Part shown: one piece after another, positions 1 through 6,002 of the stretch
Numbering within the stretch: the stretch's first letter is position 1
How the letters are laid out: every line of letters begins with the position of its first letter
Assembly (NCBI GenBank): GCA_031257955.1
Contig: JAIRNQ010000075.1
Span: 1-11,215, forward strand
Origin: Deltaproteobacteria bacterium
GTDB lineage: Bacteria; Desulfobacterota; Desulfarculia; Adiutricales; Adiutricaceae
Direction of reading: 5' to 3'
Length of the DNA stretch: 11,215 nucleotides
Notes under the pieces: model-generated
The model's input: only the letters and a program-made list of their open reading frames with translations
The model's database searches: none
Told to the model about the DNA's origin: nothing
Made by a program: the position numbers and the translations under genes

Positions 1-1715
1 ATAAGGAAATACTCAAAAGTGATATCCAACGTTGTAACTACCGATTTTTCTTCACCATGGCACCAGGTTACGATAAAGCTAGCCTCATCGACAAAGGCGG
101 CGCGATCGACGGATTTATGAAGGGAAGTCCTGGGGTGGCGCGATAGGGTTTGGTTGGAGGCTAAGTCAAAAACTTCCAAAACCGGTACAAAATCGGTAAA
201 ACTCTCGTTTGGTTGCGTTGTGAGTATGAGACCTTTAGTTAGGCCCGGGCTTATGGCCAGAATCCGATCGTTTTTATTTTTTAGTTTAAATTCAATGGTA
301 CCAGAATCTTGGGCTTCAATTCGCGAAAGTATCCCCTCCAAGGGGTAGCTTTTCCCATAAACGTCTTGGGCTTGGTCAAGGTAAGCCCTGGCCTTAAGAC
401 GATCGCCCCTTTCCAGATGGAGGCTGGCTATATAATGAAGAGACTCAGATATTTCGGATACCCTTTCAAGGGCCTCTAGGTCGTCGATTATGCCTTGTCG
501 CCACAAATAAAGGGCAAAGTTATACTGACTCTCGGGGTGATTGGGATTTAATCGTAAGGCCGATTTCCAAAGATTGGACGCGCCGGCGCCATCTCCCATT
601 GACAACAGGGAAAGCGCTTTGTTGTTCAAGCCTTCCGGTTTGTCATTCAATTCTGGAACTTCGGGTGGGATGGGGCGGGGATAATCCCGGCCAATGGTGA
701 ATCCGTATATCGAAGCTAGCGTTTCGTCGATACTCGCAAAGAGGAAATCAGAAGGATCCTTTATACAAAGCCTTAAAAGCTCTATCGCGTCCTTGGGAAT
801 CTCAACCCTGGATTCCAAGGCCAAAAATTGGTCTATGTTCTTCCTTAAAGTTATCTCACTCTTCCAGGGTCGGCGGCCAAGAAACATTTCAAGAACGATG
901 GCCGCCCAACTATGGGAATTTGAAAGTACCGTCTCGGCACCCTCTTTCGGAGCCCTGGCTTGGAGGCACAAGTTGGCCGAGTCGTCGCTGGGCTCTCCCG
1001 CCATTACTGGACCAAAAGGGTTTAGCTTGACAACGCCATCGAGGGTCATTAAGACGTTGTGAGTTTTGAGGTTTTGAAGAACGAAGGGTAGAACATCGTC
1101 GTCAAGGTTTTGGCGAACAAAGGGCAGATCGACGAAGTCCATGTTTTTGCTAAGCTGCCACAAGCTTCTAGCCAGTTGGATGGAAACGTCAAATAGGCGC
1201 GCTAACGTTTCTCGCTTGTCGCCCGAGTACAGTCTGGCAACCTTGCCGCCGGCTTTGGGGTAAATCCAGTCATTGAGGCTGCCCCCATCCAGCCATTCGG
1301 AAAAGACCGAGGGAACCCCTTTTATCTCTTGGACATAGTGGCAAGCGACCACGTTGGGTTTCCGGCCCAAGTTTAGCCAAGCCTGACAGATATCGACAAA
1401 GGTTTTTTTGAAAGGCCCTACCCCAAAAGTCACGGGGTTTGGTCGCTCCAAGGCCATCTCGGCCTCCCAAATTTCGTGTCGCGCCCGCCAGACTTGTCCC
1501 AGCCCGCCTATGTAAGGTCCGTCAACGAGACGATAAACGCCGCCAATCAAAGCGCCCTTTTCAAGTGGGCCATCCATGGGGAGGCCACTTGTGCCAATGG
1601 CGCTACCATCGGGCCCCGGTGGGTCAAACTGGCGGTCCGAACCCGTGATTTGGCCAAAACCGTCCGGCAAGGTCGTTTGGCCACGGCCGTTATCGTTGTC
1701 GGCTTTATTGGCCAT
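1..1715 (-). CDS. Kinase-like (probable pseudokinase) protein with TPR and propeller-like region, 3' end outside window
   Basis: An open minus-strand frame runs 571 codons from the ATG at 1715 to the window edge with no stop, so the C-terminus is missing. After a low-complexity N-terminus (1-55) comes a protein-kinase fold: glycine loop GGLGQVW at 70-76, hinge region FSEWLDGGSL at 138-147, catalytic-loop equivalent LQNLKTHN at 213-220, metal-loop equivalent NPFG at 232-235, and an alpha-F-like SWAAIVLEMF at 269-278. The key residues are altered: the VAIK lysine is Glu90, the HRD aspartate is Asn215 and the DFG aspartate is Pro233. Residues about 361-412 look like TPR units, and about 470-571 resemble beta-propeller strands. 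By family knowledge a domain with these losses should not phosphorylate normally; a scaffold or sensor role is inference. It is last of four co-directional signalling genes. No clean Shine-Dalgarno precedes the start; Met47 is an alternative. Confidence 0.8.
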   Translation of the reverse strand, partial: MANKADNDNGRGQTTLPDGFGQITGSDRQFDPPGPDGSAIGTSGLPMDGPLEKGALIGGVYRLVDGPYIGGLGQVWRARHEIWEAEMALERPNPVTFGVGPFKKTFVDICQAWLNLGRKPNVVACHYVQEIKGVPSVFSEWLDGGSLNDWIYPKAGGKVARLYSGDKRETLARLFDVSIQLARSLWQLSKNMDFVDLPFVRQNLDDDVLPFVLQNLKTHNVLMTLDGVVKLNPFGPVMAGEPSDDSANLCLQARAPKEGAETVLSNSHSWAAIVLEMFLGRRPWKSEITLRKNIDQFLALESRVEIPKDAIELLRLCIKDPSDFLFASIDETLASIYGFTIGRDYPRPIPPEVPELNDKPEGLNNKALSLLSMGDGAGASNLWKSALRLNPNHPESQYNFALYLWRQGIIDDLEALERVSEISESLHYIASLHLERGDRLKARAYLDQAQDVYGKSYPLEGILSRIEAQDSGTIEFKLKNKNDRILAISPGLTKGLILTTQPNESFTDFVPVLEVFDLASNQTLSRHPRTSLHKSVDRAAFVDEASFIVTWCHGEEKSVVTTLDITFEYFL

Positions 1716-2163
1716 TCTCAGGCGCCCTATTCATCGGTTTCCGGCCGCAGGCAAAAGTACAGTTCATTTCTGGACAATCCGGAGGTTGAAAGATTGACGA
1801 AAAACCATGTTAAACAAAATGGCGTCGTTTAGTTCGCGGCCAAAGGCCATTGGCAAAGCCGGTAAACCGCCAGAGCTTACCCAGGCCCTTGATAGTGGGC
1901 CAAGCCAAATCGACGGCTAAACTGAAAGGGTATTTACGATTATTTGAGCCGAACCCAAAAGCCGGCCTTCGATTTAAGGTCTGGATAAACGCTACCAATA
2001 CTCGCCATTTTGGAAGGCTTTGGCTACCAAATAAACGAAGCCGTTTTACCGGGCAAATATTGATGGTTGGTAAAGCCATCCCGACAAAAACTTCAAAGCC
2101 CGTACCGATAAAGGCGCGTCTACGCGACCCCGTCAAAGCCATGGGCCCGGATTCCTTGGCGCT
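1716..2163. other. 448-bp gap without a recognisable gene
   Basis: This lies between the Clp-N gene and the kinase-like gene and is probably transcribed through on the minus strand. Short open frames exist on both strands, but none has a ribosome-binding site or a recognisable domain. The stretch from about 1838 to 2142 is rich in the word AAAGCC and its complement. Two imperfect units at 2071-2088 and 2094-2112 share AAAGCC, then CCGA(C/T)AAA. It may be a decayed gene or a degenerate repeat region; I cannot assign a function. Confidence 0.5.
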
Positions 2164-2655
2164 TCAGGGGACCGGAGAGTCGCCCCTACGAGTCGGTTTT
2201 TTCTTTGGGGTTGGGGTGTGGTCGTATTTGGCGAGGCAGTGGGCCATAAGCGGCGTCGGGGCGGCCAGGGCGGCCAAGAGGGTGTCGGCGGCAGTAATTA
2301 GCTGGCCTCCCCTTTCCGTGGCCCGTCGTTCGGCCTCGGCCAGTAAATTGGTAGCTTCCAAGGTTAACGGCGCAGGGGCTTGGCCCCGTCCCGGAATGGC
2401 TTCGCCGGCCAGCGCCTCCCGGATGAGTCCCACCGTGGGGCAAACGTCAATTTTCTCTGTGGCTATGATAGAGCAGACCCCTTCGATATCGGCTCTAATC
2501 TGAAAAAAGCCCTCAAGGGAGTTGGCTATGTCCTCTGCCCTTTTTTCGGTGAGTTCCAAGAGTTCCTTAAATACATGCTCGGCGAAAAGCGGACCTTCCC
2601 CAGCTTGGCGCACGGCCAGCACCATCAAGTAGCGCATGGCAAGATTAAAATCCAT
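2164..2655 (-). CDS. Small stand-alone Clp N-terminal-domain protein
   Basis: The product is 163 aa with no signal peptide or membrane segment, so cytoplasmic. Two helical halves resemble the paired repeats of the Clp-N (ClpA/ClpB/ClpC N-terminal) domain. The first, about 3-65, contains YLMVLAVRQAGEGPLFAEHV. The second, about 97-143, contains LTLEATNLLAEAERRATERG and then ITAADTLLAALAAP, matching the family pattern of an A-rich helix followed by an 'I..eHlLlaLl'-like helix. There is no AAA+ ATPase module; the chain ends in a basic, Pro-rich tail (146-163). In Clp unfoldases this domain binds substrates or adaptors, so a binding or adaptor role is inferred. A GGTGG at 2662-2666 sits 6 nt before the ATG. 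The gene follows the phosphatase by 95 bp. The domain call is by pattern only and should be checked by profile search. Confidence 0.72.
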   Translation of the reverse strand: MDFNLAMRYLMVLAVRQAGEGPLFAEHVFKELLELTEKRAEDIANSLEGFFQIRADIEGVCSIIATEKIDVCPTVGLIREALAGEAIPGRGQAPAPLTLEATNLLAEAERRATERGGQLITAADTLLAALAAPTPLMAHCLAKYDHTPTPKKKPTRRGDSPVP

Positions 2656-2670
2656 GTAAAGCCACCATTA

Positions 2671-2790
2671 TTGGCCAAAGGCGAAAGGGGTTATGCATAC
2701 GGGGTCGGATATTTTTGAAATATACCTCTGTTGGCCAAAGGCGAAAGGGGTTATTCATACGGGCTGGTTATTTTGACATATACCACCGAG
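2671..2790. repeat. Tandem 60-bp imperfect direct duplication
   Basis: Copy A (2671-2730) and copy B (2731-2790) begin exactly 60 bp apart. The first 24 bases are identical, and the identity then continues with a few substitutions and about one single-base indel to the shared TATACC. Copy B contains the last codons and stop of the PP2C gene; copy A lies in the gap before the Clp-N gene. The extra copy therefore looks like a duplicated phosphatase 3' end plus trailer. Confidence 0.85.
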
Positions 2791-3530
2791 ATATTGTCTC
2801 TCCCGCCGGCAATGTTGGCTTTGTCTATGAGCTTTCTTACCACGTGAGTGGGATCTTTTTGAGAGCTTAGGCACTTTGTCAAAGTCGAGTCCGACAACAT
2901 TCCGTGAAGCCCGTCGCTGCACAACAATATCCCAGATTGTAAGTCCAGTTTTTCGATGAACACGTCCGGCGCTGATTGTTCGCGCATACCCACGTATTTG
3001 GTAAGGGAAGAGCTGGCCGGGTGGCGACTGACTTCCTTTCGGCTAAGCATTCCATACTTTACCATCATGCCCGCCAGGTTGTGGTCGTTGGTCACCTGCC
3101 TTAGGTAATTATTGGCCCGGTCAAAGACGTAGGCCCGGCTGTCGCCAAGGTTGGCGAAAACGGCGTGCCGATCGATCAACCATAGGCAGCAAAGCGTAGC
3201 CCCAAACGATTCCACCCGAGCCTCGTCTATGTTTTCGGTGATTTTTTTGGAGATTAGTTCTATTTGTTCGCCCAAAATCTTAGCCGCGAGCAAGGGGCTA
3301 GGCACCGTTTCCAAGGCCTCGACATTCTCCCTTATAAGCTTGGGGAGCAGCTTGGCGATCATGGCCGATGTTTCCCCGCCGGCCTCGAGGCCTCCCATTC
3401 CGTCGGACACGGCGAAAAACCCGTATTCCGGACAAAACACGACCTCGTCTTCGTTATTGGAACGTTTCGCGCCTATGTCCACATCGGCGGCCGCCTGGAA
3501 TCGGATGGTAATTAAATCCGTGCCGATCAT
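2751..3530 (-). CDS. PP2C-family Ser/Thr protein phosphatase
   Basis: A 259-aa single-domain PPM/PP2C phosphatase that removes phosphate from Ser/Thr using two Mn/Mg ions. All hallmark motifs are present in order: RSNNED at 23-28, SDGMGG at 42-47, GDSRAY at 129-134, SDGL at 205-208 and GGRDN at 242-246. The expected metal ligands Asp28, Asp43, Asp206 and Asp245 are therefore intact and activity is expected. There is no signal peptide or transmembrane segment, so it is a cytosolic enzyme of normal length for minimal bacterial PP2Cs such as Stp/PrpC. Its ATG overlaps the stop of the upstream kinase gene (ATGA, 3527-3530), indicating translational coupling. By analogy with other STK/PP2C pairs it probably reverses the phosphorylation made by that kinase. 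Its 3' end is duplicated downstream. Confidence 0.95.
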   Translation of the reverse strand: MIGTDLITIRFQAAADVDIGAKRSNNEDEVVFCPEYGFFAVSDGMGGLEAGGETSAMIAKLLPKLIRENVEALETVPSPLLAAKILGEQIELISKKITENIDEARVESFGATLCCLWLIDRHAVFANLGDSRAYVFDRANNYLRQVTNDHNLAGMMVKYGMLSRKEVSRHPASSSLTKYVGMREQSAPDVFIEKLDLQSGILLCSDGLHGMLSDSTLTKCLSSQKDPTHVVRKLIDKANIAGGRDNISVVYVKITSPYE

Positions 3531-5284
3531 ATAACGTCTAAGATCATCCTTCTAAGCTCAGAGGCGCTTTGGACGCCAATTTTGGGTTTTTCGACCAGGG
3601 CCTGGTCGATGACTTTGGCCAACTTAGCGGGAATGTCCACCCCCCTTTGCCTGATGGGAACGGCGTCCCCGGTCAGGGCCGCGCTCAGGATGTCTTTGCC
3701 GGGCACAAACTTTTTGGGATATTCACCGGTGAGCATGTGATAATACGAGGCCGCCGCCGCCCAAACGTCAACGTCCGGTTTTGAGTATTTGTAGTTAATT
3801 ATTTGTTGCCTGGGCATAAATACCGGGGAACCCGCGGTTTGGCCGGTTCTGGTATGCCCGGAAAGGCCAGACAGTTCATAGGCCTTGGCTAGGCCAAAGT
3901 CGGCGACTTTGACCACGGCATTTTTACCGGTGCCATCCAAAAATAGGTTGCCCGGCTTGAAATCCCGATGGACTACGCCTTTGACCTTAATGTTTACGCC
4001 CTGTTCGGACTTGGCCACAACTTCTGCCTGATGGGCGAATTCCAGCCCTTCCAGGGCTTGCAAAATTATGTTCGTGGCCTTGTCAACGCTTAGCCTACCG
4101 CCGTTTTCGGCGATAAGCTTGTCAACGCTGCCCCCTTCGCAATACTCCATCAAAATGAAGTAGGCCCCGTTGGATTGACCGCATTTTTGGTAGCGGACGA
4201 TGTTTTTATGGTTAAGCTGCCAACCCAGAAAGGCTTCCCGCAGAAAATTTTCCCGAGAGGATTCGTCTTCGGCCCTCTGCGGCAACATAAGCTTCAAGGC
4301 CATCAGTTGGCCGGTTTCTTCCTCCTCCACTAGCCAAACTTGTCCCATGCCTCCTTGACCCAGCATCTTTACGTTCCGATATCCGGCTATGGCCTGAATG
4401 TCACCAGCCTCGGCGCCCCGTCGCGCCTTCTCAAGCATGTACATAAGGACTTTTAAAGGATTGTCCCGACACTCATCGCAAATATCGATCGAATCGTCCC
4501 CGCTCATGGTTTTGCCGCAAATCTCGCAGTGGCGTTTGGCCCCCAGTTTTTCGGCCTGCGCCTTGCGGGCGGCCTCTTCGGCCTCTTTTCGGGCGGCTTC
4601 CTCGGCGGCCTGGCGGGCAGCCTCCTCGGCGGCCTGGCGGGCTTTGTCTTCGGCCTCCTGGCGGGCCGCTTCCTCGGCGGCCTGGCGGGCTTGATCGCCA
4701 TCGGGGGCGGGCGTTACTTCCCCATCCTTGGGGGCTTTGGGTTTGGCGGGCCGGCGGGGGGATTTTTTCCCGGCTTTGCCTTTGGGTTTACCGCCCCCTT
4801 TTGGCTCGGCGGCCGACGTTTGTTCTTGTTTGACACGCTTTTCGTGGCAATCGGCGCAAATGGGCAGGCCTTCGGGATTGACGTTTTCGGAATTTTCAAT
4901 CTCGGCGAAGCAATCGGCACAATATTGTGGGAGCTTTACCTCAAGCCTTATCTCCGTCTCTTGGCCAAGACCCAAACGGTCGCCGGAATTCAAGGGAAAT
5001 ACGGTTCCGCGATTTTTCTGGGCTTCCGTGGGCTTGTCGTCCTTGTTCCGCTGGCCTATTTTTTGGCCGTTAAGAAAAGTGCCGTTCAGGCTACCAAAGT
5101 CACGCACGACAACGGAAGGCGGAGCGATGTCGATTAGGCAGTGATATCTGGATACGCCAGGATCATGAAAGACGATTCCGCAATCCTCTTCCCTTCCTAA
5201 AATTAAAGATTCGTTTGAATCATAAGAAAAACTTTTCCCTGCTTCTGGACCTTTAGTTACGGTAAAGGAAACTTTAATAGACAT
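3527..5284 (-). CDS. FHA / twin zinc-ribbon / Ser-Thr protein kinase
   Basis: A 585-aa cytosolic protein. An N-terminal FHA domain (about 20-115) shows LGR at 29-31, SRYH at 45-48 and GSLNGTFLNG at 64-73, the usual phosphothreonine-binding signature. A first CxxC pair set (C122, C125, C143, C146) is followed by a Lys/Pro-rich linker (155-198), an Ala/Glu/Arg repeat helix (199-246) and a second CxxC set (C253, C256, C269, C272). The kinase domain (about 301-585) has GQGGMGQVW at 309-317, the ATP-binding Lys331, HRDFKPGN at 439-446 and DFG at 462-464, so it should be active. The usual APE motif is replaced by MPRQQ at 490-494. There is no transmembrane helix, unlike PknB-type receptors. AGAGG (5289-5293) lies 4 nt before the ATG. 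It is the first gene of the minus-strand cluster and is translationally coupled to the phosphatase. Confidence 0.95.
   Translation of the reverse strand: MSIKVSFTVTKGPEAGKSFSYDSNESLILGREEDCGIVFHDPGVSRYHCLIDIAPPSVVVRDFGSLNGTFLNGQKIGQRNKDDKPTEAQKNRGTVFPLNSGDRLGLGQETEIRLEVKLPQYCADCFAEIENSENVNPEGLPICADCHEKRVKQEQTSAAEPKGGGKPKGKAGKKSPRRPAKPKAPKDGEVTPAPDGDQARQAAEEAARQEAEDKARQAAEEAARQAAEEAARKEAEEAARKAQAEKLGAKRHCEICGKTMSGDDSIDICDECRDNPLKVLMYMLEKARRGAEAGDIQAIAGYRNVKMLGQGGMGQVWLVEEEETGQLMALKLMLPQRAEDESSRENFLREAFLGWQLNHKNIVRYQKCGQSNGAYFILMEYCEGGSVDKLIAENGGRLSVDKATNIILQALEGLEFAHQAEVVAKSEQGVNIKVKGVVHRDFKPGNLFLDGTGKNAVVKVADFGLAKAYELSGLSGHTRTGQTAGSPVFMPRQQIINYKYSKPDVDVWAAAASYYHMLTGEYPKKFVPGKDILSAALTGDAVPIRQRGVDIPAKLAKVIDQALVEKPKIGVQSASELRRMILDVI
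4547..4690 (-). repeat. Ala/Glu/Arg codon repeat within the kinase gene
   Basis: The DNA encodes about 48 residues made of variants of AARQAAEE, with near-identical DNA copies of the GGCGGCCTGGCGGGC type on the plus strand. It forms a charged, probably helical or coiled spacer between the two CxxC sets of the kinase. The repeat is prone to slippage and creates long but spurious antisense open frames. Confidence 0.85.
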
Positions 5285-5422
5285 AAAACCTCTATTATTT
5301 AATATTTAAATAACTTCAAACCTAAAATAATTTTTTTACCCGCCAAGTTCGCCTTAAAGAGGACTATATATTTGTGTCCACGTTAAAACAAAAAAAACGG
5401 TTACAATATGAAATTTTACATT

Positions 5423-5451
5423 ATTTTAACGTTAAGTCGCGGGCAAGTCAA
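5423..5451 (-). promoter_or_regulatory. Sigma70-like promoter of the kinase cluster
   Basis: On the minus strand, -35 TTGACT (5451-5446) and -10 TAAAAT (5428-5423) are separated by 17 bp, each matching 5 of 6 consensus bases. Transcription would start near 5416, giving a leader of about 130 nt before the ATG at 5284. It is the best match in the A+T-rich upstream region; a TATATA nearer the gene (5366-5371) lacks a good -35. Confidence 0.65.
5426..5435. promoter_or_regulatory. Palindrome overlapping the kinase-promoter -10
   Basis: TTAACGTTAA is a perfect 10-bp palindrome covering the upstream half of the -10 box and the adjacent spacer, where a repressor would block RNA polymerase. It is followed by GTC, giving the words TTAACGT and TTAAGTC that reappear in the large palindrome at 5695-5734. 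An operator role is inference. Confidence 0.35.
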
Positions 5452-5601
5452 GGCAAATTCATGCCAGTATCATGATGGGTAAAAACTCCTGGAGATACCA
5501 GAAGGTACGCTTGATATTTTTTTTGCTTCGATTGTCAGCCTAAGCCTATGCCCTTGCCCGTTAGGTCTTTGAATGGTCCGACAGAAGGATGGACTTAGTC
5601 T

Positions 5602-5631
5602 AGACCGGGTAAGACCGGGTAAGACCGGCAG
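5602..5631. repeat. 10-bp tandem repeat, about 2.7 copies
   Basis: AGACCGGGTA occurs at 5602-5611 and 5612-5621, followed by a decayed third copy, AGACCGGCAG, at 5622-5631. It is noncoding and its function is unknown. Confidence 0.85.
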
Positions 5632-5639
5632 AGGCGGTA

Positions 5640-5672
5640 CCGTGGCACCCGGCAACCACGGACTGCGCCGTG
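5640..5672. other. Three-arm region with two mutually exclusive hairpins
   Basis: CCGTGG (5640-5645) can pair perfectly with CCACGG (5656-5661). The CACGG inside that second arm (5657-5661) can instead pair with CCGTG (5668-5672). The shared middle arm makes the two hairpins alternatives, the geometry of attenuators. No coding or T-tract signal accompanies it, and it lies upstream of the predicted dnaN transcription start, so an RNA role for dnaN is doubtful. Confidence 0.35.
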
Positions 5673-5694
5673 ATTATTACACCCTTTAGGAATG

Positions 5695-5734
5695 TTAACG
5701 TCTATTAATTGTCGATGACAATGTTTAGACTTAA
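5695..5734. promoter_or_regulatory. 40-bp imperfect palindrome (possible operator)
   Basis: Nested arms are TTAA (5695-5698) with TTAA (5731-5734), GTCTA (5700-5704) with TAGAC (5726-5730), and ATTGTC (5708-5713) with GACAAT (5717-5722), around a GAT centre. A single unpaired C and one 3-base mismatch interrupt it. It lies about 140 bp upstream of the dnaN -35 and about 245 bp from the kinase -35. It is a plausible site for a dimeric regulator, or a hairpin if transcribed. Confidence 0.45.
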
Positions 5735-5871
5735 TTATGGCTAGTCAATTAGATAAATTTTACGGGATTAATGATGTATGTTTGTGGTATGGGCATTGTT
5801 TTAAACTCAAAGTCGTGGGTCTCCCCGGGACCAGCCGGCTTGGTATCGGGGGGCGCAGAAAAAAATTTATT

Positions 5872-5900
5872 TTGAAGAAAGTATCAAAATATGGTATATT
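5872..5900 (+). promoter_or_regulatory. Sigma70-like promoter of dnaN
   Basis: -35 TTGAAG (5872-5877) and -10 TATATT (5895-5900) have the ideal 17-bp spacing. An A-tract (about 5859-5865) lies just upstream of the -35. The start would be near 5907, giving a leader of about 95 nt. Confidence 0.7.
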
Positions 5901-5993
5901 GTCTGGATAGTTCCCCCAATCCATAGCTGGAAGGGCGCTAAATTTCGGCGATGGCCCGTGGTCGGTCGCGAGCCATTCGATACCGTTTACCCC

Positions 5994-6000
5994 GGAGGTG
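5994..6000 (+). promoter_or_regulatory. Ribosome-binding site that decides the dnaN start
   Basis: GGAGGTG stands a few bases before the ATG at 6003. The in-frame ATG at 5958 lacks such a site and would add 15 residues that do not belong to the clamp fold, so 6003 is chosen. Confidence 0.85.
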
Positions 6001-6002
6001 TC

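Larger units (their letters stand above)
5285..6002. other. Divergent intergenic region between the kinase cluster and dnaN
   Basis: About 720 bp with no convincing gene. The left part (about 5285-5440) is very A+T-rich. In order it holds the minus-strand kinase promoter, a T8 run near 5517-5524, a 10-bp tandem repeat, competing hairpins, a 40-bp palindrome and the plus-strand dnaN promoter. I found no cluster of DnaA boxes, so I do not call an origin despite dnaN and gyrB next door. Confidence 0.7.

Noticed and set aside
1810..2142. Minus-strand open frame of 110 codons in the gap
   Set aside because: It has the right orientation, but there is no Shine-Dalgarno, no recognisable motif and an unlikely composition. 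It is kept only as an unexplained gap.
1850..2503. Plus-strand open frame of 217 codons
   Set aside because: No RBS or domain is visible, and its second half is antisense to the Clp-N gene.
4529..5137. Long plus-strand open frame (202 codons), Gly/Phe/Leu-rich, looking membrane-like
   Set aside because: It is antisense to the kinase gene and created by the repetitive GCC-rich codons; the minus-strand frame has clear FHA, zinc and kinase motifs.
5285..5480. A+T-rich stretch as a possible replication origin unwinding element
   Set aside because: No DnaA-box cluster is nearby; the composition is explained by the kinase promoter and leader.
5470..5655. Minus-strand open frame of 61 codons in the divergent region
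   Set aside because: It overlaps the tandem repeat, lacks an RBS and has no protein-like features.
5958..6002. Upstream ATG giving dnaN 15 extra residues
   Set aside because: There is no RBS in front of it, while GGAGGTG precedes the ATG at 6003, where the clamp family normally begins.
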